Shown: positions 47,744-58,952, numbered from the stretch's first letter. The stretch is 64,000 nt of DNA from Atriophallophorus winterbourni (GCA_013407085.1 JACCGJ010016197.1:1-64000); one strand, 5' to 3'. Translations and numbers: made by a program. The notes: generated by a model not told the origin, from the letters alone.

Positions 47744-49045
47744 CAGTTTATCTATCCGAAACATATAAAATTATGAAACTCTCGTGCGACGGGATGTAGA
47801 TCCATTTTCAATATCGCTTGAAGGAGGTTAACAACAGTGCTCTAATTCTATTGGATGTAATATGATGTCATATGCAAATGATATTGAAATATGGAAATGT
47901 GTTCGATCATTTAACGGCGTGCCACATGTAACATGCTGAGCTTGGATTATGCCTGCATCCCACTAGTCAGTCTGTCATTGAAGCTCTCCTCTGAACTACA
48001 ACGAGTGAACCTCAAATCGAGTCACCATTGTAAAACTTTCGTAAATTGTGACTTATCCAGTCTCTGCTGAAGAAGATTCTCGGAGATTTATTGCAGAAAC
48101 CTTATTCTGATACTTTGTTCAAATACGCGCCCTGTCATGGTAAATTCTATCAAACAGGATTTAGGATCGTGCAAACTATATGGTTGCTCGTTAAAAACGT
48201 TTCTATTTCACGATCTGATGTAAAAACTCAAAGAACGAGTGCGTAGCACTACGTAGGGAATGATAATTAAAATTCGTTTAAGTGAATATCACCGTCTTAA
48301 TTATTTACTGAAGGCATATTATGGCATTCGAACACGCCAACCTCCTATGCTTTGCCTAACCTAACTTCTTGATTTCATAGCTACAGTAATATATTGCGGT
48401 CGAAAACTGCTTGATATAGAACGCATTACCGGATGAAATAATGCGCTTAGAATGTGTTATAATTTTCACTTTGATGATCAATCTCAAGGCGTACGTTATG
48501 CGACTGTCCGTATTAACTCGCTAAATTTAAAAAACTTTTACTCCATATACCGCGTTGCACTGTGATTTTTGTTTAGCTACAATGATGTTTTTGAGATATG
48601 ATTTTAAACATAATCTTTACGGATGAGTAATCACTTCTTCGACGGCCTCACAAGTGCAGAACATCGGTCACCAAAACAACACGTTCTCTGCACATGTGGC
48701 CGAATAAGCACTGTGTGTTGCAAGATCGTACGCGCTGGTGCACCCTCTGATCTATCGATTCATGAAACTCAAGTTTCTGAATTAGCGTAGCTCATTTCTC
48801 AAATCGATTAAATCAAAATATGACTTGATATGAGCGTTTTGCTCATATTGAGTTTTGTCAATTCCGTACAATACGACTGTATTGTATGAGTGGTTAGATC
48901 TGATTGTTTTGATACGAGGTGGATTTATTCTGATGGAAATGTTCCATTCACTGACAAACAAGATCCCTTTAATTAGCTTCGCAAATGGAGAATTCTGTGA
49001 TAAATAACATATTTCAATAAAGGCAATTAACAATAAAGATAAAAC

Positions 49046-50075
49046 GAGAGGATTTTGCTATATCTGTCATGTATGCAGAATTGAAACCAAAAACTGTACC
49101 AAGACGACTGCGAGCTCACAGAATGAAACTAATATGAGGATTTTGAATTTAGAGGAGCGCATACAGAGAATTAAATTTTTGTTAAATGATTTATTAAATA
49201 GCAAACTGAAGCCTAAACTTCAATGTGGAGATCGTGTTTCAGCTCCGTTTCTATGGAGGCAAGAAGGCAAAAAATGCGATGATTAACATATAGACATTCA
49301 ACCTAGCACAGCTGAGCCACTCCCATGATCCGCGTGCCATGGGAAGGTCTGCAATACATTCAACACAATCCGATACTAAAAAGCGCGCCGTTAAACAACA
49401 CTGATCGCAAAACAGATAAGGCTTCGAAGAAACGAAATAACATCTCCATTAATCGTGATGCACATTCATTGAGTGTCATTTGTACTGACGTTCCGGAGCC
49501 AGAATGCACTCTTTTCAAAGGCCGTCAAAGGCATGAAGAAGAAAATGGAAGGAACTGTGTGAACTAATGAAACTTGGAACTGTAGTGCCGTTAGCATTGA
49601 CTTGTTTAACTAGACGGCGTGATTCACCTCATCAGGATAAACCCAGACTGTTGAGAGTTAACTTAAAAAATGAGCATCGCCTCGAAGACGCTAAACACTA
49701 ATTTCTTACCTACTTGGATCTAACAATTCACTGAATATTCGTATTCATGCTGATATTCCATGGTACGAAAAGAGGAACAATACATACAACAATAGAATGA
49801 TATCTAATCGCAATCTCATCATCCTCGGGGTTCTAGGAATGCAGGTAATCCTCAGAATTACGAGCGAGCTGAGGATGACTACAGACAATTGAGTTTTCTG
49901 GCTGATAACATTTTCGTCGAAAAGGCCGTTGCCGTGAATACTTCTAGATAGCCTTTCTTAGCAAACTACGAATGTAATGTGCCACGTCCACTAAAAATAA
50001 ACATCCTAATGAGTATCATGTTTGATACTGTACATTCAAACTGGAAGTACTGGAACACAAAATCCCACAAAATGT
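49046..50075 (+). pseudogene. CR1 ORF1 relic, array 2 last unit
   Basis: Same relic with an additional 1-bp loss near 49840 (GGAATGCAGG) and further stops. Confidence 0.65.
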
Positions 50076-50310
50076 AATCCTTAGCGATCACATAAACACT
50101 CATATAAATGCAGACAAACTCTGAACTAAATACTGTCCGGATTGATGAAGCCCTATAAACTGAACCAAGAAATGAATCTTTACCTGGGACACACAATGAG
50201 CAATCGAACGCAATGCCACCCCAAACTACTCTTAGTGTTGACTGGAGCCAGATAAAGAAATCGTTTTTGGTTAACAAGAGGATTCGAGTTGCGACTCTTC
50301 CGTAGTCGGT

Positions 50311-50662
50311 GTGACAATGACGGTTGTCTCAGATTATGTCATCACACGACACGATCCATTTTTGCTCACCAAAAATGTACTTGGATGCCTTTATACCAAC
50401 ACCCATTGCTTGATTAACATATTTGCCGAACTTTCCCTTAGGTTTGAAACTAAACGACCTCAGCTGATTACCATTACCGAAACTTGGCTGAACCGAGAAA
50501 TCCACGATTGTGAGTTAAAGAATGATGGCATGTCACTGCTCCGCCGAGACCGTGCGCCAAGTGGAGGAGGTGTAGCACTCTATTATGATCATAGACTACA
50601 GTGCAAATAACTGAAAGATTCCGACATGGTGCCTCAGGACACGCTATGGTGTTTGTTCACAA
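50311..50662 (+). pseudogene. CR1 endonuclease relic, array 2 last unit
   Basis: Keeps LITITETWL and GGGVALYYDHRL, then a stop, and is cut off by the array exit. Confidence 0.7.
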
Positions 50663-52602
50663 ACATACAGTGTGCTTGTTGGTTGATTCCTAATCCCCAT
50701 GCACTCAAAGAGGATAGCAATCCATGGAGGGACTTCACATTTTTGACTGGGGGTTGTTCAGCTTGATGCTCGCTGTATCCTTTTAATGAGACCTAACATT
50801 CTCTCCCACCTTCGGAAGCAGCCCTAGGATATGAGATCTACGCCAGTCGAGCCATAGCTTTCAACCGTATCTGATGGATCCCCTGTTATTATCCTGAGAA
50901 CCGGAACTGCGTGTCCTCTCCATTGGTGCGTTTATATGTAGGACAGTGTTTTATTCAATATGGAGAACCTCTTATGCCCAGGCAGCAAGTTCTTCATCTC
51001 CACCGCACCACCGGATCCAAAGGAACAGTTAGGCTGATACGTTCGGACAACGATGCTGTCGTATTATTTGTCAGGAAGAAGTTGATTACAAATTCGGTCT
51101 GCCTAGCGGGACTTGGCCTTCAACGTTTTCTTCGAGCTTGAGTGCAGAAATATTTCCATGATCGTATGTATTCCTAAGGCAGTGGAAGTTTGATGTGAGG
51201 GTTTTCATTCCCTGGGTGGGCCGCCTTCATGGAATTGCAAACTCAACCTGCCCGAAGCATGCTGAATTTGAGACGTCAGTGAGCCGCTATTTCACTTTCT
51301 CTTGTCAGTAGAAGCAGGTGGACAAAAACGAATTAAGTGCTTTACCTACAATCATTTTGTGATTAAGTGTGTAAACATGGTGGTTCGTTGAACGGACCCT
51401 ATTCAAAAGTGACATTCAACTACAACTTTGTTAACTTTTCATTTTCTGTTACAAGGCTCATTGAACGCAATCTCACTGCCTCCATCTGATGACGCCAACA
51501 AAATCGTAAGTTCGTCAAACTATAATTTTTTGATTCAATCGAATGGCACTAAATATGTTTAAGGTAGCCATCTTTTTCAATTTTAATTTTGTGATCCAAT
51601 TTATCGCATTCGGAGCTACGCCCTTTGAGAGGAATCAACATTTTAAAATAACTAAAATCTACTTTAAGTCAATCGAACTAAAATCCTGCATTCATGCGTG
51701 CTTGATCCAGATTTCAAGTCATGAATCAGATGCATTATGAAGCTTCATAGTTGATTTTATCATAAGTCAGGAAGTAGGTAAACCCAATGTTGAGTTACAT
51801 TAGTAAAAAATGCAATTTTAAATCTGTGAAAGAACTAGGATTTACCTTTTAGCAAAACTGTCAAAGAACATAGCATGGTGATTTCTAATTAAGATTATTA
51901 ATGAGCGAGGATGCTGGTACATAGAAATTAACGTTGTTAGATAAGTGTAAAAAGCGAATAATCATTGTTAAAACAATGATATTTGCATCTAGGTACTAAT
52001 TGGTGTCACCGCGAGTCATGGCAGCATTTGTGCTATAAATTATATCGAAATGTAATACACAGGGTAAATAATTTATGACCAATAGGATGGCACCGGTTCC
52101 AGCATCACCAGTTAGTTGAAATCTCCGCCGGTTATTAAAAACGTTAGTCAGTCATACCGACTCATCTATTAAAATGTGTATGGCATCGCAGGATGCATAT
52201 CCTTGGCATTGATATGTGATAACGGAGGTGCATTTAATTCGGATTCGAGCGCATTACTTACGTACATTGCATTACAAATCTCTAGAAGCTCACTGGATGC
52301 AAACGCTAGTTTGACAGATCTGACAATTTTGATCGTTCAGCATGTTATTTGCGGTGACAATTTGTTTGAAAATGAACTACTTTGTAGTAATCGGAAAATT
52401 ATATAAATATAAATATGGATTGGCAATAATTCTGATTATATCTCAAATATGCAGTAAACAGAGTACTTTTAAACTAAAGCTTTTAGAATGAAATATATTA
52501 GGCCAAATTGTGATGCGTCGTTGTGATAATGACACATTTGTAGTCATTTAAAATGGCAGATTCGGTATGGCACAGAATAATGAATTTGATCCCAAAAATA
52601 AA
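50663..52602. repeat. Spacer copy 2
   Basis: Duplicate of 41203-43142. The first 250 bp are clearly diverged (roughly one difference per ten bases by eye) and the rest is much closer. It again holds the inverted RTE 5'-UTR fragment (about 50910-51330). Confidence 0.8.
51543..51740 (+). CDS. Doubtful 65-codon frame (spacer copy 2)
   Basis: Duplicate of 42082-42279 with two amino-acid differences (residues 4 and 31). See that entry; probably not a gene. Confidence 0.15.
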   Translation: MALNMFKVAIFFNFNFVIQFIAFGATPFERNQHFKITKIYFKSIELKSCIHACLIQISSHESDAL

Positions 52603-52680
52603 GTCAAGTAATAAAGTAAACCATATCAATATATACATATATACATATATATATTGATAGGGTTTACTTTATTACTTGAC
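52603..52680. repeat. 78-bp foldback palindrome in AT-rich sequence
   Basis: The left arm GTCAAGTAATAAAGTAAACC with ATATCAATATA is repeated inverted at 52650-52680 with one mismatch, around a short TA/CA-rich centre. Spacer copy 1 has only one arm at this place (from 43143), so the second arm is unique to this end of the duplication. Confidence 0.8.
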
Positions 52681-53589
52681 TATATATATATATATATATT
52701 TTCAAATTACTTAGCAAGAAAATATGCTATCATACACGATATGCCAGCTCGTTCTTAACAATTGGTTATTTCAAAAGGCCAACTGCAAAAAATTTCGCAT
52801 ATGATGCTCAACGGCCAAGAAAGTGAACGTGTTTGTCAATAAGCAATTTTAGCAAATTTTATATCATGTATATTCTGAAACTTCCATTTGAACCGGGTTA
52901 AGTAGGTTACATCGAAATAATGGAAAACTGTAGATACATATAGCGAACCGCATATCGAAGAGGGTACTGAGGAGATAAGTATAATTCTTAACGATTTCTA
53001 GATAGGGTTTCATACAAAAATTAGAACTTCCTGGTTTGTCTTGCTACAGCTAGAAGATGAAATTCCTTTAGATATCACTGTAGATGCGTTTATGCTGTAC
53101 TGGTTAAATAAAACAATTGTCTAATCTTGATTAACGTGACTTGACATCCGTGAGACATTGTTTGGATTTTTTGTGTTAAAACAAAAAAAATGGTGGATGG
53201 TTTGCTATTAAATTACGTTTCATGTTCTGACTATTACACTTACTCTATAGAAGCGTGTGTGTCAGACGCCATATATTACGCACTTAATCCTTTAGAATTC
53301 CCTTTTTATGGCGATGATTATTTCTTCAGTCCAAGCATTTGCTTAAATCGTATAAATTTGTTACTATTTCGTTATGCATGATACAACTTAGAATTGTTTA
53401 AAAAAGGAAATAGAACATCGGCTACATAACTCCAGTAATTCAATAAGTAACATAATCCATCCCCAACATTTTTGGCTTTTTAGCGAAATAATCGCTTTTC
53501 TCTATTCGTTGGTTTCTTTAACCGTCGTCGTGATAAGCTGTCGCGATTACGAAATTAAAATCTTTGATTCCAAAACATCAGACAAGTGT
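52681..53589. other. Non-coding stretch
   Basis: An AT run at 52681-52700 is followed by AT-rich sequence. The frame at 53190-53381 has no recognisable feature. Confidence 0.3.
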
Positions 53590-53660
53590 TTCGTAGTGCC
53601 CAGCTGGTTAGCAGATTGATGATCAACGTTTGAATCAGGTTCAACTCACGAATTCAAGTT
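53590..53660 (+). other. Weak tRNA-like sequence (possible SINE head)
   Basis: CAGCTGGTTAGCAGA resembles a D-arm/A-box, and GGTTCAACTC, about 40 bp later, fits a B-box (GWTCRANNC). No acceptor stem or anticodon arm can be drawn, so this is at best a tRNA-derived SINE or tRNA relic. Confidence 0.2.
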
Positions 53661-53869
53661 CTCGAGTATTCACATCAGAAAGTGCAAAATGTTGCAAAAA
53701 GGTAAAAAATATCATTGTCCGATAACCTCGAATCGCAACAATGGGAATGGGCAACAAAAAAGAGCTTGTTGTGTAGATTAGTAGACGTCTTCAGTATAGC
53801 ATGCAAGCGAAGCAGTGTACAACTGAGCTAGCCACCTCCTAGTTAAGCTTCAGCGTATTTTCTGGCGTT

Positions 53870-54350
53870 TTTTAGTGAAACGTTCCGCATTCTCGTAAAT
53901 GCGTATGTTATCCCAGTGATGGATTATTCAGTGTAAGCTGGTGCATCATGGGTTTTAAAGGATATCGAGCTGCTCAAGGGGATTTATCACACAGCAACTA
54001 AAATAGGTGGCTGTCCCACAACTATGGGTGCGCGTTTGTTTCATATGGAACTCCCTATCGTTAGATGTTGTACAATCATCTAGTAAAATAATTCTCACGA
54101 ACAAACTGGATATATTCATGCGTAGTAACTCCACCCGACATCTCGTTTATATAACACAATGTTTATGCTAACGAAAATTCTTCTATCATACCGCAACAAT
54201 ACGTGACATTTGTTTAACTACTAGAAGTGTCGATCTTCCCAACGTCTCAACTTTTCATAAATATGTTGTTCTCATACGAATATCCGATGGTGTTGTACAG
54301 CCACAAGCGCGTACTAAATTTCAATCTAATGAGAAGCCATCAATGTAACA
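53870..54350 (+). pseudogene. CR1 ORF2 C-terminal fragment
   Basis: Broken frames give MRMLSQ or YVIPVMDYSV (about 53925), VLKDIELLKGIYHTATKIGG (53957-54015) and FHMELPIVRCC (about 54040). These align with IHPVVDYAVQAW, NISLLERIYHKATKMVTG and LGLCTLERRR of the young CR1. Stops are frequent. Confidence 0.65.
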
Positions 54351-56207
54351 GATAGCAGCTTTCAAATCGTGCAAAGGGTACCTGTTATTTATATTGAACA
54401 GTATAACATTTTGAATGACGAGTCTCTCTGACAAATTTATGTGCAAATTGATTCAACGAACTTGGCAGTTGATTGAAGTATATCCTTGTCGAGTTGTGAA
54501 TTATCATCCAAAAGGACAGTCGATGGTTGCAAGGTATTGCAAACCTGAGTAACAAATTAGTTATTCTTCCGAATTTCGTTGAATTCGTATTCCAACTTCC
54601 GTAGATTATTTAGAATAACGGAAGTGATTTGAACTCAATTAACGGAACAGTACTTAATTTTAAAAATTTCTAGCAGATTAAATAGCTTCAAAATCGTTGT
54701 TTTTATTGGGCATGATTAAAATAGTATAACATGGAATATTACCAGAGATTGTGAGATATAATATAAACATTTTTGGTGAGTATGACATATTTAGGTATCA
54801 CATAGCGTTTTCAAACACTAAAGATTATTATAATTATTAATATATTCTGTGTTTATATGTAAAGCTGTATGCTTTGCTGTCCATCAAAGTTGTACTAAAT
54901 CGAACATGTGGATGGGATGTTAAAGCAGTTTTATAGTAAAAACGCCGTCAAATTCACAATTTGATTGCTTTGTTCCGAGCTATCCGTAAAAGTATTTAAC
55001 CGCAATGATGGGTTGCTTGAAGGCACTCGTAGTTGACGTCAACAAGACACAAGGTGAAGTCTGCACAAGTTTGCTACCTCGCGTAGGGCTGAAATTCGTT
55101 GCAATTCATCGAGAAATACCTTGGTATCCAGTATGTGACACGCGAAATTTTGTTTCCTAACAAGACAAGCTCATCACGCTGATACTCATCCAAAGCGATA
55201 AGAGAATCTGATAATTCAAAATGCTTTACATGGGGTTGATATTCAGGATAGACTCATTTATTTTGAACAAAACAAAACAAAACGAAAATAATAGAAAAAT
55301 CCACAACGCAGAACATCACGCATTTTCGATAAACATTTGCCTTTTAGCTTCAGTGCTTTACGTCACATTCATTGATTTTTCTTTTTCGAAATTACAGTAT
55401 TTTATTGTATAATGACATATCGCGTAGTGATTCTCTCGAAGGAAGTTGTAAATACTGTTTATCTTTATTTTTATTGAACGTAAACTTCCGCCGCGGAAGT
55501 GACCTTGAATATGTATTCGTGTTTGTACATACTTCAATTTTATTGTACAAACATGTCACAATGATTTATCATGATTAGCATGCATTGGATAACCAAGAAT
55601 AAAATTATTTGCTATTTATGTACTTATTGAGAGTTGGCCCATTAGGAATTATGCTTTCTCTACTTTCCCTTGAGTCTCACGAAATAACTGACCGGTTTTC
55701 CGTGAACTTTCAGCGTGCGCAAAGGCAATATGTTATTTCAAATAGCTGTGTACCCGCACTCTAAAGCGAGTTTGTCTGTATGCAATGCTTAGCACATTGC
55801 TGAGCACTTTGTAAGAAACAATTCAGCAGTGCTGATACCTTCTCTCCACGAATGATCCTGTCGTTAGACACCTGAATATATGCAATGATCACGGACATTT
55901 TCAGAGCACAAAGTAGATATTACTCCATTTAAGTACACTGGAAAACAGTCGTTGTAGTGAAAATTCATAATAAAAAGGAACTTATTGCACGGAAATATTG
56001 AACGAAACACATTCAGGTTAGAAAGCGCTTTTCACCCAAAGAAAGTTCGAGATCACATTTTCGGGTAAGAGCACGATAAACCCTACATCGAAGGCAAGCG
56101 TCAGACTTATACAATCTCATCAAGAGAATGGGGCACGTTCAGCACTATTCCGTCGGTAGTATATCTCGATTTTTGAGCATGTGCTCAGACATACGCTAAA
56201 ACAAATA
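54351..56207. other. Non-coding stretch
   Basis: Frames at 55221-55412 and 55372-55578 are AT-driven. No repeat or gene recognised. Confidence 0.3.
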
Positions 56208-56230
56208 AATCTGCATGCTGTTCTATCACG

Positions 56231-56280
56231 CACATCCCACGACCGGTTTCGTGCTGTTTTCACTCATCAGGTAGGGACAG
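56231..56280 (-). ncRNA. Hammerhead ribozyme, monomer 1 (best conserved)
   Basis: On the minus strand: stem I CCTAC (56275-56271), CTGATGA (56270-56264), stem II GTG with CAC plus loop, GAAA (56250-56247), CCGGTC, and stem I return GTGGG (56240-56236), with cleavage expected after 56241. Stem I has five pairs including one U-G. All invariant core bases are present. Stem II has an A where the other copies have C, leaving three pairs. The segment ACCGGT is self-complementary, so two RNAs could form a dimeric hammerhead with a full stem III, as proposed for hammerheads with minimal stem III. Confidence 0.75.
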
Positions 56281-56454
56281 CAAGATCAAGAACCGCATGC
56301 GCTTGAAGCAGTGGGTGATCAAGGAGCGCCTGTATGTTACGGTTACATAAGACTGGTACGAACAACCTGTTCAATCACATGTGTCCAAACATGTTTAAAG
56401 GGGTTAAACCGATAAACATGAACCAAAATATTCATTTGCATGTCTATCCGTCAC

Positions 56455-56505
56455 ACCCACCCCACGAATGGTTTCGTGCTGTTTGCACTCATCAGGTAGG
56501 GACAG
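56455..56505 (-). ncRNA. Hammerhead ribozyme, monomer 2
   Basis: CTGATGA (56495-56489), GTGC, loop AAACA, GCAC with four perfect stem II pairs, GAAA (56475-56472), CCATTC and return GTGGG. Stem I CCTAC pairs with GTGGG. Core complete. Stem III is shortened to a single A-U pair, and the ACCGGT palindrome is lost. Confidence 0.7.
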
Positions 56506-56654
56506 TAAGATCAGGATACGCATGCGCTTGTATGTCAATGTTGGATAAGTATGGTACGACCAACCTTTTCAATCACATGTGTCGAAACACGTGTTTAATT
56601 GGGTTAAACACGTAACAATGAAAAAAATTCATTTGCATGATTTTCGTCACATTC

Positions 56655-56700
56655 GCCCCACGAACAGTTTCGTGCTTTTTGCAATCATCAGGTAGGGACA
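56655..56700 (-). ncRNA. Hammerhead ribozyme, monomer 3 (slightly damaged)
   Basis: CTGATGA (56691-56685), TTGC, loop AAAAA, GCAC, GAAA, CTGTTC and return GTGGG. The pair next to the core is changed from G-C to U/C, which should weaken or abolish activity. Stem I is intact. Confidence 0.6.
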
Positions 56701-56884
56701 GTAAGATCAGGAACCGCATGCGCTTGAAGCAGTGGGGGAATGGTAATCAAGGAGCGTTTGTATGCCACTGTTGGATGAGGCTGGTACCACCATCCTGTTC
56801 AATCACATGTTTCCAAACTCGTTTAATGGGGTTAAACCGATAAACATGAACCAAAATATTCATTAGCAAGTCTATCCGTCACAC

Positions 56885-56932
56885 CCACTCCACGAATGGT
56901 TTCCTGCTGTTTGCACTCATCAGGTAGGGACA
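56885..56932 (-). ncRNA. Hammerhead ribozyme, monomer 4 (slightly damaged)
   Basis: CTGATGA (56923-56917), GTGC, loop AAACA, GCAG, GAAA, CCATTC and return GTGGAG. The pair next to the core is changed from G-C to G/G. Stem I keeps four pairs. Confidence 0.6.
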
Positions 56933-57066
56933 GTAAGATCAGGATATGCATGCGCTTGTATGTCACTGTTGGATAAGTATGGCACGACCAAACGTTTCAA
57001 TCACATGTGTCGAAACACATGTTTAATGGGGTTAAACACGTAACTATGAAAAAATATCCATTTGCA

Positions 57067-57067
<1 letters not shown>

Positions 57068-57104
<37 letters not shown>
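57068..57104. repeat. AT dinucleotide microsatellite
   Basis: About 18 AT units, directly beyond the last hammerhead monomer. Confidence 0.9.
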
Positions 57105-57108
<4 letters not shown>

Positions 57109-57805
57109 CAATCAATTCTGTGCATCAGATGACATTCGCGATGAAAAGTGAAAGCATTGAATAAACGCAATAACCCAGGAAGTCATAGATGTGAATCTTG
57201 TTTCGAACAAAGCCGGAAATTCGACTTAAAATGCAGATAGCCAATGATTCACAAACCTGTGTTTTATTAAATCATGACTACATATTTTGCACGATATGCG
57301 TGCCTCAGTGTTGAATGATAGGCGACGTAATACTGTTGAACAACCACCTTGCGTAATTAGTAACAGAACTGCGTGTAGACACAACTGTTTTGTATGCAAC
57401 ATCGATCAATCACCACTCAGTATCAATCGCGGACTGATTACATGAGTTTCGTATACTACACAGAGTTTGTGATATTAATTCACTCAATAAACTGGTTGTG
57501 AATGTTGTTTTATCTCTTACACACGGTTGGGACTGCATTTGTAATTTTTATAAGTCGTGACGACCGAGAAGGCAGCTTGTACTCAATTAACTTCCCGTAA
57601 CCGGAGTGCCTATATATAACAATGGGTGGAGTACGTAACTTATTTCATTCTGAACACAATGATAATCTCCTGAAAAATTGAAAATTATTCGGAATTTGTG
57701 ACCACTTGAGGAGTCAATGTTGAACGAGTGATTTGCTTGTGGCCACGAATGATATAACGAACTTGTAGCATACCCGTGTCTGATAATCACGTCTCTTTTC
57801 AACTC
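57105..57805. other. Non-coding stretch
   Basis: No gene or repeat recognised. Confidence 0.3.
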
Positions 57806-58952
57806 TCAAGAATTGAAGGTTACAAAATTCACATAGCTTCACAATTACCATATCATAGTAAATGTTTGTTCAGGAAAAAGGTATAAAATAATCATGTAAT
57901 GTCAAGTATAGTCCAGTTGGATATTTACAAAGAGTTAATACGCTGGTGTCGTTAAATCGTTATGCAACAAATTAGTATCCAAATTTCAAATGAGCGTTTC
58001 GAGGCTGGGAGAGATAACAATACTTTCGGGGCGGAAATTCCAAAAAAGGGACACGTACACAATAAAAATATCGGCGACAGCTGATACCGGAGTGGGGAAC
58101 TTGCTGCGTCGCTGAGTGGCTGCGTGTATGTCGTGACTCACAGTATTCGAATAAATGTTTTAAAGAATGATGTGGGGTATTTAATATTTTGTATGCTAGT
58201 ATCACGTCGCTTCGAAGGCTTCTTGGATGAGTAGTAGGGAGCCTCAGTTTTTGCAATCGTTCCTCGTACGTTAGTTTCCGGCAACCTCTTAAGAGTTTAG
58301 TTGCACGATGGTATATTTTAAGAAGCGATAGTATATCCTTTTTTAACCACAGATACCAAGCTTTTGATGCATGTTCCATGATTGCAATTAAGTAGGCTTT
58401 TATGATGGGGGGAAACGTTCCAGGCGAGAAGGTTCTGAAAATCCGTCGCTCCATACCTAGAAGCTTGGAAGCACGCTTGTAGATGACCTCACAATGCAGG
58501 CTGTTCTTCAGTCTACCACATACCCAGACTCTAAGATGCCTTTCCAAATCGGTCAAGCTCAAACTCGTCTGCCCCAAGTGATATTGGTACTAAAATGGCT
58601 TTGCAATTTGAAACACTTCGCATTTTGTAATTTAAATGGCAATTTATTTCGCACCGATCATTCATGGAGAGGATCTAGATCAGCTATACACAGTCCTCAT
58701 TTGATTTTATCCGCGTCCAAATTTTAATATCATCTACAAAGAGAATCACCTTGCTTGCGAGCGACTCTGGTAGGTCGATGATGGAAACCAAGAAAAGTAC
58801 TGGCCCGAGGACTGAACCTTGCGGTACGCCACTAGAGCAACAATATCCTCTGATTGTATCCCGTTGATTCGAACGATCGCCTTGCGGCCACTGAGTTAAC
58901 TTTCAAGCCATATGAGTATCTGTCCGCTGAGACCCATCTGCTTCAGCTTTTG
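57806..58952 (-). mobile_element. 3' half of an older CR1 copy, interrupted by the young CR1
   Basis: On the minus strand it starts in RT between motifs A and B, exactly where the right-hand fragment (63786-64000) stops. It runs through SGVPQGSVLGP-like motif B (about 58840) and LFVDD, motif C with FADD changed to FVDD (about 58735). The thumb frame at 58577-57972 (201 codons) and a 3' UTR ending near 57806 follow. The 3' UTR matches 9240-9366. An in-frame TAA at about 58898 and later frameshifts show that it was dead, or died after the insertion. Confidence 0.85.
57972..58577 (-). pseudogene. CR1 RT thumb and C-terminal region (old copy)
   Basis: A 201-codon frame with LERHLRVWVCGRLKNSLHCEVIYKRASKLLG, SLLKIYHRATKLLRGC and HSGISCRRYFYCVRV, each with a clear counterpart in the young CR1 (for example LGILVSGTLKNSLQC and LLERIYHKATKMV). 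The last 25 residues are out of frame; the true end (FWNFRPESIVIS) lies in another frame. Confidence 0.8.

Larger units (their letters stand above)
44943..48390 (+). repeat. Array 2, complete unit
   Basis: A full unit; frames shared with the next unit are spaced 3,456 bp. It differs from array 1 by small indels and substitutions throughout. Confidence 0.85.
48391..50662 (+). repeat. Array 2, last (3'-truncated) unit
   Basis: Matches the unit to GGACACGCTATGGTGTTTG and leaves it after TTCACAA at 50662, the same exit point as unit 3 of array 1 but without the 970-bp internal deletion. Confidence 0.85.
56208..57060 (-). mobile_element. Four-unit tandem array of hammerhead-bearing monomers (retrozyme-like)
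   Basis: Four monomers, each with one hammerhead on the minus strand; the cores are 225, 196 and 232 bp apart. Monomers alternate between a longer type (with GCTTGAAGCAGTGGG and AATCAAGGAGC) and a shorter type (with GCTTGTATGTCA), so the array is an AB-AB dimer repeat of about 421-428 bp. All share GGGACAGTAAGATCAGGA, a CACATGTGT-like hairpin and TTCATTTGCATG. Tandem short monomers with type I hammerheads are the layout of small metazoan retrozymes, whose RNA self-cleaves and circularises. No protein-coding capacity is seen. An AT microsatellite follows directly at 57068. Confidence 0.75.
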
